Assembly: GCA_937625935.1 (NCBI GenBank)
Contig: OW569357.1
Location: forward strand, 186,001-250,000
Source: Tetramitus jugosus
Taxonomy: Eukaryota > Heterolobosea > Eutetramitea > Acrasida > Vahlkampfiidae
Direction of reading: 5' to 3'
DNA: 64,000 nt
Below, in pieces: positions 21,201-32,437 of this stretch. How positions within the stretch are numbered: position 1 is the stretch's first letter; the number at the start of each line of letters is the position of its first letter. Both the position numbers and the translations under genes were made by a program. Under the pieces are notes generated by a model. The model was not told the origin of the DNA and did no database searches. It worked only from the letters and a program-made list of their open reading frames with translations.

Positions 21201-24180
21201 TGTGCTTCACAGAAAGACACATGATCAATTGTCATTGATGCTTCAAGTGTTTGTCAGAGATGGAAACAACTTGATTCTGTTGAATCGTGTTGAAAATTTG
21301 AAATTCAAGTGGACGATTGAGAATCAGGGCACCATGGATCAAAACTTGGCCACCATTGTTCACACATTCTCCAATCAGGCTACTGTACGAATTATGGATC
21401 ATGCTGGTCAATTCACAATCAAGTGTCAAATCGAAGGATATGACATTCCATTTATTGAGCACAACTTGATTCCATCTGCTCAAATCTCTACTTCGGAATT
21501 GAACTATTTGAATGACAAGAATCTTCATTCACTCGTTGTGATTCAAGTGGCTAATGAACTGGCTCTATCGCCATCCTCATTCCTCTTGTTCATGCCAGTG
21601 TTTGACAATGTGAACAGCCATTTGCTACAAAACAGAGTTCAATTGAGAGCAAGTGGAGGCAGTGGGTCCTACATTTTCAGTCACAACACATCAACCGTGT
21701 CAGATCATGACCTCTCACTGGTGCGTGATTCATCTGATGTTGCACTTGTGACACTCACTGCAAGAAACGGTGTTCCAGATAGAACAGGTACTCTCCATGT
21801 GACTGTGTCTGTGCGTGATGAGAATTTTTTGGACTCTATTGCCCAAAGTCACGGTATCATTAGCTCCATTGGTACCATTGTGCTTCGAGGTGAGTCTCAA
21901 GTGATTGAACAAGAACAATCCGTCATTGTTAAATTGCACGTGTTTGATCGATACAATCGTCAAGAATTTGCTCCAGATCAAGTTGAATTGATGAAGATTG
22001 AGTTGTCTGTCAGCAGAAACTCTATTATTTCCATGGAGAGATTGAATACGACCTCGTGGAGAATCACTGGTCTCCAGAGAGGAAAAGTTCACTTGACTGC
22101 CTCTTCCAAGTTTTCCGATGTTCAGAGTGCTCCATTCTCCATTACTGTCTATGATCGACTGAGCATTACACCTAGCCGTGTCACTGTTCTATTGGGTGGC
22201 AGTGCCAAGTTTGATTTGCAAGGAGGAGCACCATTTGCTCAAAAGAAGGTTGCTCTTGTGAACCAGAGTGGTTCCGCTAAGCTCATTCCTCATCATGGTC
22301 ACGACAATGCAAAGGGCGCTTCAACAGCACGTGTCCAATGTATGAAGGCTGGAATTGTTCAAGTTGTTGCACACACTGTCAACAATGGCCGAAATGTCAG
22401 TGCTATTGTTGAGTGTGTTGAATTGGCTGGTATTGAGTTGTTGGGAGGTGATTCGCTGACCATGTTTAGTGGCAACTCGATTCACTTGTCCCCTATTGGT
22501 CTCATTACATCATCAGATTCATCTTCTGCTGACTCCAACAAGATGGTGACTATTGATTTGTCCAACATGCAAAACCATGCTCTCACAATTAGCTATCATG
22601 TGAGTAACTCTAGTGTTCTTCAAGTTGCTCAATCGTCCAACAATGGCGGCACCACTGCTACGAGTGCCATGGTGAGAGCATTGAACATTGGTGACAGCAC
22701 AATTGAAGTGAAGGCACTGATCAACGGAAAGACTCTCACTACAAGAGCGACCGTTCATGTTCACGAGAAGCTCTATATTCTTGATTATCCATCCAGAGAG
22801 CTCATCATTTCTCCAAACAGTCAAATCCAATTGCATCCTACTCCTCAAGATGCCCTATTCACATTTGTGTGCACTGATGAGCAACTCGCCACTGTGTCGT
22901 CATCTGGCAAATTGACAAGTAAGACAAGTGTCGGATATGGAACAATCAAGGCATACACACCAGACAACGAACAAGTCAAAGTTCAAAAATTCTCTGTCGA
23001 GTTGCCAAGATACATTCACTTTGATGCTCACAAGGCTAGAAAGAGTGCAAGCAACAGCAACAATAATGCTGTGATGACTCATGTTCAAGTGCAAGCCAAC
23101 ACTATTACACCACTGGCCATTGTTGCCAAGAACAAGTATGGAGAAGTGTTTGCCAACACAATTGGAATACCTATTCAAGTCAACATCTTGGACGAAGACT
23201 TGATCGAGTGCTCCACTGACTCTGGTGTCATTCATCTCACAGCACTGGGCAATGCTGGACAGACCATTGTCCAAGTCACCAGTGAACATGCTGTGCCATT
23301 CTACTTTGTTGTGTCAGTTGTGGGCGCAAAGCCATATGCGTATCAACAACAGCAACAAACACAGCAACAACAAGTTCAAAATCAAGTGTTTATGCAACCA
23401 GGTGATATCTATCAAGTACAAGATGGTGTATCTGTGATCAACATTGACCGTGAAGATCTTATCCACTATAATGACTACAGAAATGAATTGGAAGTGTCTT
23501 CTGCTGCTCGTCTAAGTGCAACAGCGACAAGCCAATATGGAATCTCAAGAGTGTTCTTTGATGATGGCTCATTTGTGAACATTCGAGTGTCAAAGATTGA
23601 CAGCATTGAACCAAGAGATGATCGATCAGTGATTCGCTCCGATCTCTCGCTCAACAGAATCGGAATGAAACTAGTGGATATGAGAGGTGCTGCCATTCCA
23701 ATTCTGAGTCAATCGACCACCTCTGTCGTCAATGGTAAATTGCACAAGAGACACAGAATACGGTGCATTGGCACCAGTTCACCATTCTTCACCTGTGAGT
23801 ATGATGAAGCGACAGGAATGGTAGATATTGTTAACACAAGATCAATGATGGATCACGAAGTGCCATCCTCCGTTACACTGACCTTCGAAGTCAGTGTGTT
23901 GAATGAGCCAGCTGTTGCCTATCAAGTGAAGTCTGTGCCTATTTCAGTGATGAATCCAAGGGCTCCCGCATTCACTCAACCATCGACACCACCGTACTCT
24001 GGTGAGGAAGAAATTTGTGATACTGACAGATCCAAGAGCAGTGGCAGTACGCTCCTATTCTTGTTCACACTGATCATTGGCATCGTTTCCTTTGTTGGTT
24101 TCAATGCTCTGAGACAAAAGATGCAAGGAAAGCGTCTCTATGCTCGTCTGCATCACCGTAAGGTCAAGGACGAATTCTAA
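18290..24180 (+). CDS. NUP210: nuclear pore membrane glycoprotein NUP210 (gp210)
   Basis: Three exons, 18290-18707, 18835-18967 and 19080-24180 (introns of 127 and 112 nt), give 1,883 residues, almost the length of human gp210. A signal peptide (FFLLLSLLIIASLCSIHA) is followed by the gp210 N-terminal pattern: LLPYYGKPYEL, then CADWKSSD, then across the first splice QLKQIEM and LYLQ-type GRDNDGNLFTTLDG. The body is a long lumenal array of Ig-like repeats with Asn- and Gln-rich insertions. One membrane helix (LLFLFTLIIGIVSFVGF) precedes a 22-residue basic tail, the expected single-pass topology. It anchors the pore complex in the nuclear envelope. The start at 18290 replaces an upstream GTG in the open frame. 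Both splices restore the frame exactly. Confidence 0.9.
18815..18857 (+). repeat. 15-nt direct repeat straddling a 3' splice site
   Basis: ATGGCAACTCAATCA occurs at 18815-18829, inside NUP210 intron 1, and again at 18843-18857, inside exon 2. The copies are offset by 28 nt, and the acceptor (TTAG, 18831-18834) lies between them. The second copy encodes MATQS. A local duplication or splice-site slippage is implied. Confidence 0.8.
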
Positions 24181-24303
24181 ACACTAAGCAAAACAAAATG
24201 AATATATTCTCTTTATTATTATTATTATTACGATTGCTGCAGCTTTCTTCATCTGTCAGAGTGGTCTCTGAGTATCTATCTGTAGTATCTATCTGTTCAA
24301 CAA

Positions 24304-24920
24304 TTAGAACATGACATTGGACTGCATCAATTGCATCAATATCACATTCTGCACAACGTTGAACACCACTTTAACATTTTCCGTGTCGGTAGCACACGTG
24401 AAGTGAGAGTAAATCTTTCGTGTCTGTCTCTTGTTCTTGTCCAAATCCAAAAACTTTTTCTCAATAAATTTCATTGCCTTGTCAGCATGGCCCGTGCCCT
24501 GTGTGTACTCTGAGAAGCATACGTTGAGATTGACCTTTGCAATCTTTTCTTCAAACAGATCCTTCTTGTTGAAAAAGACGGCAATCGACGTGTCTCTAAA
24601 GTACCTACAATTACAAATCTCGTCAAACAACAGCAATGATTCCTTCATTCGGTTCATGGTGTGATCTTCAGCCAACTGTTGATCATATTCACTGAGACTG
24701 GTGACGAAAATGATGACACTGACTTCATCAAACACATGAATCCACTTTCTTCTCTCATTTCTCTGTCTGCACATACACATATACACATACACACAGGTGA
24801 TCCACAATCATCATCATCATCATTACAAATGACAAAATTACGAATAGTTAGATATTGAAAGAACAAAAAAAACATGTCACATGAAACCGCCACCACCACC
24901 ACCACTCAATCAATCAATTC

Positions 24921-24966
<46 letters not shown>

Positions 24967-25857
24967 TAATAGATACATACCCTCCAACATCAATCACTTT
25001 GAAATTATAATTGTTGACAGAGAAATCAGCTTCGGTAATGCCCACTGTTTTGACTCTACTGCGCAACACATCCTGTCTCGTCGGTTGATAATTCTCCTGT
25101 GCAATATGCTCCACCTGATCCAGAAAATAGGCAGCCGAATCAGACAATTGATACTCTGACCGTCTCTCATAAGCACTCTGAATACACTTGCTCTTCCACA
25201 CTTGAGCTATTTTTGTACTGAGTGGTATACTCTCACTTTCATTATTATTGCTATTACTGTTGTTGCTATTGTTGTTGTTGTTGTGACACAAGAGAGAAAT
25301 GGGGTCATTGGTAATTTGTGAATCACTCAATTCCATAATGTCATCACAGTGCGACTGAATGACACCATCAATGGCAATCTCCAATTTTTCACATGCATCA
25401 ATCAACACCCGAATCGCATGAATCGTATTCAAACAGATAATGTCCTTCATTTTCATACACTCTGCTGCATCGTATCCATCCTTGTGAATAATTTTCATTT
25501 GTTTAAAAATGGTACTCTTTCCTGATTCTCCCGTTCCTACAATTGTTGTTGTTGTTTTTGATTGATTGGTTGTTGGTTGTTGGTTGTTGTTTCGTAATGA
25601 TGATGATGATGATGAAAATGATGATAAATGTACATTGTTGTAGTTGTAGGGCAGTGCGATAATGAATGACGCAGTGTGTGAGCACATATGAAAAAAAAGG
25701 CAGTTGTTGAGATGAGATGAGACTACAAACCTAACAACAGTAATCTTGCGGTTGAACTGTTGACTTGCTTCTGTCGAGCCAAGTCCTGTTGTGCAAGCTT
25801 GTTGCGTTTCATTTGATTTTGTATTTCAGGGTCATTACTTCCACCAAAGCATGTCAT
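24304..25857 (-). CDS. heterotrimeric G-protein alpha subunit
   Basis: Three exons on the minus strand, 25857-25731, 25536-24981 and 24766-24304, give 381 residues. Signature motifs in order are the P-loop GTGESGKST (43-51, Thr where Ala is usual), RVKTVGI with the Arg finger (203) and switch-I Thr (206), DVGGQRNERRKW with the catalytic Gln (229), NKKD and TCATDT. The splice between GG and Q of switch II is exact. An Asn/Ser-rich insert (about 128-142) sits in the helical domain. The N-terminus is MTCFGG, so there is no Gly2 for myristoylation, although Cys3 could be palmitoylated. The protein couples a receptor to effectors at the plasma membrane. The gene is tail to tail with NUP210, 123 bp apart. 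Confidence 0.92.
24905..24966. repeat. (TCAA)n microsatellite in a G-alpha intron
   Basis: About a dozen near-perfect TCAA units (TTGA on the coding strand) lie within the second intron of the G-alpha gene, starting about 14 nt after the donor GTATGT. Length variation is expected between strains. It does not touch coding sequence. Confidence 0.85.
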
Positions 25858-26248
25858 TTTCTAGAATTGATGATGATGATGAGGGATTGTGCAAGAACAA
25901 GTGCGTGGTGTGTGCGTGAGTGTCTGTTGTTTTGTGTGTGGTAGGATATTGTCGCGAAGAACGAACGAACGTTTTTTCAACGTGGAGGTTTGACATATTG
26001 CCGAAAATTGTTCCGGAAGCTTGACATCTGACACATCCTAGGCGGAGAAATCAAAAGCGGATTGTAACAAGCCAGATGGGGAATTCCGTATCTTTTTAAT
26101 TTTTCATTTTTTTATTTCATTTGTTATAAGGGGGATTAATCGAGAGAGTTGTTGTTGTTGGAGTTTGGTCGGTTATGGTGGTTAGTTGTTGTTGTTGTTG
26201 TTGGGTGGTGTTGTGTGTTTGTACATTGCGAGAGTCTCCTCGCGGTGA
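25858..26248. other. 391-bp intergenic region between two minus-strand genes
   Basis: Promoter side of the G-alpha gene and 3' side of CAF1. It contains TCGCGA at about 25949, roughly 90 nt upstream of the G-alpha start, and an AT-rich block at 26090-26130. I see no open gene or RNA. Confidence 0.5.
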
Positions 26249-27203
26249 TCACAAGTAGGTGGTTGGACCATTGTTGTGCGACCTAATGTACATGCCGTTG
26301 CTGCTGTTTGGAGATGCGGTCGATCCGGATGAATTGTGGCCCACAATGAGTCCACCATTGGTGTTGTTGACTGGTGTTGATGGTCTCCATTTCGAATTTG
26401 GACTCGCAGTAAACATACCACCACCGCCATTGCTACTATTGTTGTTGCCACTGTTTGCAGATGAGGCTGCATTCATAATCAATAGTCCATTGGCCTCTGG
26501 ATTGTACTCCATCATGTAATTGTGATTGTTGGCAGTTGTTGGTGTAGAAGGTCCACCACCATTGGCAAACATCATACCATGATGACTGAGACCATTGCCC
26601 GATGTAGTGCCTGTTGTGGTAGTGGTAGTAGCAGTAGGCGTGTTGTTGACACTTGTAGTGCTTGTAGGAGTAGAGGGACCATTGTTCATCACCATTTGAG
26701 TATTGTCATAGCCTTGACCCAACCCGTACAGCACACCAATATACTTGGAATCACTGAAAATACTCTTGTCAAAGTACAGTTCCATAATGGCCCAGAAACA
26801 TGCACTTGTCAACAGTGAATCACTACCGGCTTGATGAGCAGGTCCAATACGCTGCACTTGCAAATCGACTGCAATCTGTGCGAGACCTCCCTTGAGTGCA
26901 TCACAACTCTTCATCAGATACTTGATGTCATAGATGCACGGAAAGTACGTGTGCAACAAATCAAAGAAATCTGCTTCTTCATCCGGTAGACTCGCATTCG
27001 TCAACAATTTCATCAAATAACCAAAGTCGTATGCACTGTGGAAAGATATCCATTTCACATCATCACTCAACACGATACCAGATGACATGAGCAATTCACC
27101 AAACAAGTGAACATCCACTCCCACTTGTTCATGTCTCTCAAAATCGATTCCACTCTCTGATAACAGGGCAATAGAGTCCTGTGCATACATGTCCTTTCTA
27201 TTA

Positions 27204-27239
<36 letters not shown>

Positions 27240-27920
27240 GTTGATTTGATGATGATGATGGATTTTGATGGTCGTGATTAATGTTTTTTTTTTGTATAGT
27301 GTCGTATGATGGATGGGCCAGGCAATTGTGTCAATAATCTGAATGAGACTTGATCATTCACACATAAACATGAGAAGAATAGACAATAATAATAAGAGAC
27401 AATAATAGGCCACACACACACACACATACTTTAGATTGAATTGAAAATTGAATTGCCATGTGCATTGTCCATCAGGTGGCAAATTTCCTTCTTCATCTGT
27501 GAAACATAGGCCCAGTTGAATGATTTTGAGCATGTTTACATTGCACTTTAGTGTTTGATAGTGATACTCTGATATCGTTCGAAAATTACCCGTAGGTCTC
27601 GCAACCACTCCAGGAAACTCCGTGTCCTAATAATTGATGGTTGTTGTTGTTGTTTGTGCATTCATACATGAGAGAGTCAGTTCATATATTGTCACTAGTA
27701 GTGTTGTTGAACAGCCATTTTCATCAAAATAAGAATACAAAAAGTTTTATCATACCATTGCGACACATGGATACCTCTCTACCAATTTCACGATTCGATT
27801 CATTTCATACTCTAGATTGTGAGCCCACACGTCCACAATTTGAATTTTATTCAAATCAGGTTTCTCTGACACTGGAATCAGTGTGGAGCTCAGAGTCGTA
27901 ATGTTCATTCTTGTCTTCAT
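26249..27920 (-). CDS. CAF1: CCR4-NOT deadenylase subunit CAF1 (CNOT7/POP2)
   Basis: Three exons, 27920-27756, 27626-27430 and 27197-26249 (introns of 129 and 232 nt), give 436 residues. It is a DEDDh ribonuclease that shortens mRNA poly(A) tails. Catalytic residues are visible: Asp56 and Glu58 in DTEFPG, Asp178 in HSAYDFGYL, and His242 and Asp247 in [11 protein letters not shown]. The junctions rebuild AMDTEFPG and [12 protein letters not shown], family hallmarks. After the nuclease domain (to about 284) comes a 150-residue Asn/Ser/Thr/Gly-rich tail absent from the roughly 285-residue animal proteins. Intron 2 carries a GAT/ATC triplet run (about 27208-27236). The start at 27920 is the first Met after an A-rich leader; a Met four codons later is possible. 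Confidence 0.92.
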
Positions 27921-28469
27921 GTCTGTTTTTTGTTTTTTTTGTTGTTGTTGTTGCAATTTTAATTGTTGTTTATGGTAAAAACCGTTTTTGATTCTCTGCT
28001 GCTCTCAATTTCGTTGTTGTTGTAACCCAAAATACCCCAATGGATTGTTGTTTGTTTTGTGATGATGATGATGATATATAGTTGATGTTAATAGTGGATG
28101 GTGATGGTGATGGTTGTTGTTGCTTGCTCTCTCTTCGAAACAGAATCACACAATTTGGACAAAATGATTTGTGAATACCTCGCTTCTCTCGTATCTAACG
28201 TTTTCGATGGAGAAAAAACTAGAAGGACACAAAAAAGCGACACAAACAAGACAGCAACGACGAAGGATTGAACCATCGCACAGCTATTTTTATCACGAAT
28301 TTTTACAACAAACATTTTTTTGATTTGGTTGAAGGATCATACTTCACGCAACAACAACAGAATTGCACACAAGAGACAGCACAGAAGCGCGACTCTTGCA
28401 ATACAAAAACAAACATTAATTTTTTTTTGAACAAACAACATTGAGCTGCAAACAACAAACAACCGCAAT
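27921..28469. promoter_or_regulatory. divergent promoter region, CAF1 (-) / HECT ligase (+)
   Basis: 549 bp between two start codons facing outward. It contains a GCGC core at 28387-28390, 80 nt before the HECT ATG, and (GAT)n near 28062. No coding frame here is convincing. Confidence 0.5.
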
Positions 28470-31109
28470 ATGAACTCTGACAACAACAGTAGCAATCAAG
28501 AACCACAACCACAACCACAACAACAACAACATGGTCTCATTCAACTCATGAACCTCATACAACAAACAGGTTCACTCATCAACACTCGATACAAGTTTGA
28601 ATTGTTGGTCAAGTGTTACTTTGATCTGTACAAAAATGGTTGTATCAACAACACTTGTGACAATACACGATTGCCATGTGCCAACAGCAACAATAACAGT
28701 AGTAGCAATACAATGATGACTGATGATGTTGTTGATGATACACAAGTAGCAAAACTAATGATACAAAGAGCAAGTCAATCACTCACTGACAATCAATACT
28801 ACTTTTGTAGTGGCAGTGTGCCATGTTTGACTATTCCTGACTATTTCACATCATCTTCATCATCATCATCATCATCATCTGCTGTTTCATTAGTTGAAGG
28901 AAAACAACAACAACAACAACAACAACAGATGAAACACTACATGACGATTCATTACTCTAGTTTCATCACATTGTATGACATGGCAAAGGAGAAGAATGAT
29001 TATCAATTGTTGAACACTGTGTTGCGATTGATTTTTTCAAGTGTAGAATCACTGTCTCATTCCTTTTATACGAAACAAGACATGATGACTCAATACAATA
29101 ACAATCAGAACAACAATCAGAATAGAGACCTCCTGGATGAAATGAGTATTGATTTTGATAGAGTAGAAGAATTTTATCGCTTAATCAACAACATCCCTGC
29201 TACTACTACTGCTACTACCACTACTACCAACACTACCACCAACACCACATCATCATCATCAAACAAATCAATCATGGAAATGCTCATTGATTCCATGACT
29301 TTACTCTTTACATCCAACAAGCAACAACCACAATCACAACAACAACAACAACAACAAAACAACAACAAGCAAAAACAGCAAGTACGATTGAGACATTTGA
29401 TCATTGTTCTCCAATGTCCACAACTCATGGACCCATCTCATCACTCACTACTCACACACATCATGACATGGATCTTGTCACTCGATGCACATGATCAACA
29501 TCGATTGATTCACAAGTATTTTTCATCTGTGCCCAAATCCATTTTTTCTCGCTTTGTTTCACTGTTTCAACAGTACATGACTGTCAAGTTGTACGTCAAT
29601 GGATACATTGATGAGAATATTGCGTATGCGACAAGAGTGATTGGAATGTTGAACGATGCAAATGAATACAAGTGTTATCACAGGGACAGAGTGCACTATG
29701 ATGAATTTTATAATGATGCAGTGAACAACGTGGTGGATCTGAGAGAGGACTATAAGCGATGGATACGATCTCTACAACAAGTACAAGACATGTACAATCA
29801 TCACAATCACACTAGTAGTAGTACTAGTAGTGGTGGTAATAATCGCAGTCATAATAATAATAGTAGCAGTAGCAACAATAGTACGACTGGTGCATTTGAC
29901 AAGAATAGTTTTGAAAATTTCTCCTTTTGTCACTATCCGTTCATTCTGGATCCACAGTCCAAATCTCAAATCTTGCAATTGGACATTGAAGATCAACAAC
30001 AGAGAGAATTGAGAAACGAGTTGTTGACCAGTATTTTTACACTGACAAAACCTAATTATTATCTCGAGTTGCGCATCAACAGAGACCGATTGCTCCAATC
30101 TGCACTCAACGAAATCAATTCGAAGCCAAATGATTTGAAAAAATTGTTAAAGGTTCATTTCGTGGGTGAGGAAGGTGTGGATGCAGGCGGTGTTCAAAAA
30201 GAGTTTTTCCAATTGGTTGTGCGCGATATTTTCGATGTGCAGTATGGCATGTTTGAGCATGATGAGAAGATGGGTACATTTTGGTTCAATTCCAACTCGT
30301 ATGAAAATGAAAACAATTTTCGATTGATTGGAACGATATTGGGACTAGCAATCTACAATGGTGTAATTTTAAATGTTCATTTCCCATTGGTCGTTTATAA
30401 GAAGTTGTTGGGTATGAAGCCAACGTTTGAAGATTTGAAGGACATGGATCCAGAGTTGGGTCACGGATTGCAAGAGTTGTTGAACTTTGAAGGCAATGTG
30501 GAAGATGTCTTTTGCAGAACGTTCCAAGTCGAAACAGAGGCATTTGGTCAAATTGTGAAACATGACTTGAAACCGAATGGTGCAGAGATTCCATTGACCA
30601 ATGAGAACCGTCAAGAGTATGTGGATCTGTACGTGGACTGGAAGCTGAACCGGTCCATCAAGGATCAATTCTCTGCCTTTTATCAAGGCTTTAGCATGGT
30701 TGTGAACAATCAAAACATTTTGCACTTGTTTAGACCAGAGGAGTTGGAGTTGATGGTGTGTGGTAGCTTGAGTCTAGATTTCGATGCTCTGGAGAGAGTA
30801 ACAAAGTACACTGGTGGCTTCTCAAAGGACGATCCACTGATCAAGGAATTCTGGAATATTGTCAAGGGATTATCAGAGGAAAACAAGAAGAAATTCCTCA
30901 GTTTCTGCACAGGTAGTGACAGAGTGCCCATCAAGGGACTTGGTTCTATGCCATTTGCAATCGTAAAGAATGGTGATGACTCGGATCGGTTGCCGACTGC
31001 GCACACGTGCTTCAATTACCTGTTGCTGCCCAGATACAACTCTGGAGCCAAGCTCAAGGAGCGCTTGCTCACTGCAATTCAAAACTTCCATGGATTTGGC
31101 TTACAATAA
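28470..31109 (+). CDS. UBE3A-like HECT E3 ubiquitin ligase
   Basis: Single exon, 879 residues. The C-terminal 350 residues are a full HECT domain. VHFVGEEGVDAGGVQKEFFQ, IGTILGLAIYNGVILNVHFP and the catalytic Cys847 in LPTAHTCFNYLLLP are clear, and the end KERLLTAIQ...GFGLQ matches the UBE3A tail. Near the N-terminus, Cys58, Cys63 and Cys70 (NGCINNTCDNTRLPC) with a later CSGSVPC resemble the AZUL zinc finger peculiar to UBE3A. The middle is Gln/Asn/Ser-rich but keeps helical blocks. It transfers ubiquitin from an E2 through a thioester to substrate lysines. AZUL in UBE3A docks on the proteasome. The start at 28470 follows a CAA-rich leader. Orthology is likely; AZUL is the less certain part. 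Confidence 0.9.
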   Translation: MNSDNNSSNQEPQPQPQQQQHGLIQLMNLIQQTGSLINTRYKFELLVKCYFDLYKNGCINNTCDNTRLPCANSNNNSSSNTMMTDDVVDDTQVAKLMIQRASQSLTDNQYYFCSGSVPCLTIPDYFTSSSSSSSSSSAVSLVEGKQQQQQQQQMKHYMTIHYSSFITLYDMAKEKNDYQLLNTVLRLIFSSVESLSHSFYTKQDMMTQYNNNQNNNQNRDLLDEMSIDFDRVEEFYRLINNIPATTTATTTTTNTTTNTTSSSSNKSIMEMLIDSMTLLFTSNKQQPQSQQQQQQQNNNKQKQQVRLRHLIIVLQCPQLMDPSHHSLLTHIMTWILSLDAHDQHRLIHKYFSSVPKSIFSRFVSLFQQYMTVKLYVNGYIDENIAYATRVIGMLNDANEYKCYHRDRVHYDEFYNDAVNNVVDLREDYKRWIRSLQQVQDMYNHHNHTSSSTSSGGNNRSHNNNSSSSNNSTTGAFDKNSFENFSFCHYPFILDPQSKSQILQLDIEDQQQRELRNELLTSIFTLTKPNYYLELRINRDRLLQSALNEINSKPNDLKKLLKVHFVGEEGVDAGGVQKEFFQLVVRDIFDVQYGMFEHDEKMGTFWFNSNSYENENNFRLIGTILGLAIYNGVILNVHFPLVVYKKLLGMKPTFEDLKDMDPELGHGLQELLNFEGNVEDVFCRTFQVETEAFGQIVKHDLKPNGAEIPLTNENRQEYVDLYVDWKLNRSIKDQFSAFYQGFSMVVNNQNILHLFRPEELELMVCGSLSLDFDALERVTKYTGGFSKDDPLIKEFWNIVKGLSEENKKKFLSFCTGSDRVPIKGLGSMPFAIVKNGDDSDRLPTAHTCFNYLLLPRYNSGAKLKERLLTAIQNFHGFGLQ

Positions 31110-31176
31110 AAGCTCAAACAAAGATAGGTCTTCATATTCACATGTGTCTTTATGAAAAATATGCTCTCTTCCTCTC

Positions 31177-32296
31177 TCAGCGGCGGGCAACGGAGCAGCC
31201 TCTAATTCACTTCATGTACACGGCATTTTCTCGAGGAAGCTCGAATGAAGCAATCATAACAATTTCATTTCCAGATTTTAGAAATGACAACATCCACTTA
31301 CCGCATTGTTATCATTGACGATGATGACGGAATTCGGTTCATCATATTAATTACAGAATCATTGTCTCTTTCTTGACGCGTCATTTGATCCAACAGACGA
31401 TTGTTATTGTAACTAGTATTGTTGTGATTCGTGTTGTCATGATCATCATTGTGTGAACGAACAATCACAGGATACTGTTGCTGTTGTTGTTGTGTTTGAA
31501 TCGATCGACCAGTAATAAACACCAGAATAGCACTCTTGACCAACATGAACTCTGTGCGTGAAAACAATTGTGTCATCCATGGCAGAAAACTCAGTGGAGA
31601 TTTCTTGACGGTTCTCAGTTCAGAGCTCACTGCAAATGCACCGACATAGGCCGGTTCATTCTCCTTCAACAAGAGTGATGTCTGAACGGTAAAGTGTTTC
31701 TTGAGACGCATGGATCTCCATTTACTACTACCACTGTCTAGCATGCTGTTGGACAAGTCATTGAACATGGAATCATTGTCAATCATTGTCATTGCATTAT
31801 CATCATTGTATTCATCATCATCATATCCGTCATTATCATAGTACTCTTGATTGTTGTTGTTGTTGTTGTTGCATGGATTGGGAATGATGGATAGTGAAGA
31901 ATTGTTGAGTGATTGTTGTTGTTGTTCATGATCAATCTTCTGGTGGTATTGTTGTTCTTGTTGTTGTTGTTGTTCTTGTGACTGTTGATGTTGTTGTTGT
32001 TGTTGTTGTTGTTGTTGGTGATATTGTTGTGAGTAGAGCTCCAGTAGAGTCAATGGTGGTGGTTGTTGTTGTAGTTGGGGAATGACATGGAGAGTTGGCA
32101 TGGATCCATGATTGGTTATTGTTGTTGTTGTTGTATCATTCGATTGCTGCTGATTGTTGTTCTTGTCAGGTGGTGCATGTGGTACAACAGGCGAAGAAGA
32201 GGTTGATTTTGATGAGGAAAAGAGTCGTGAGAGCAACCTTGTGATGAATCGAATGATTTGCATCACACTGTGATCAATGCGCAAGAGCAGCCGCAT
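31177..32296 (-). CDS. unknown protein with Gln/Asn-rich centre
   Basis: The main exon, 32296-31302, is followed by a perfect donor (GTAAGT) and a possible acceptor at 31203-31202. Splicing would end the protein RGCSVARR at 31177, about 340 residues. Without splicing it stops at 31298, one codon after the junction. The N-terminus is amphipathic and basic (MRLLLRIDHSVMQIIRFITR). Gln/His and Asn/Asp runs follow, then a conserved-looking block of about 90 residues (KWRSMRLKKHFTVQTSLLLK ... FLPWMTQLFSRTEFMLVKSA) that may hold one membrane-associated helix (AILVFIT). I recognise no family. It is convergent with the HECT ligase and follows pantothenate synthetase on the same strand. Confidence 0.55.
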
Positions 32297-32437
32297 TTTT
32301 AAACAACAAAATAGGACACAGTTGGTATCTTACTGGCCAGTGTACGTCGTATTTTTTTGATTAAATATCTTTGAATGTTGCGGGAGGTGAAATTCTAGTT
32401 TGTTGTTTTGATTTTTGTTTCTCGAGAAGGAGAAATT

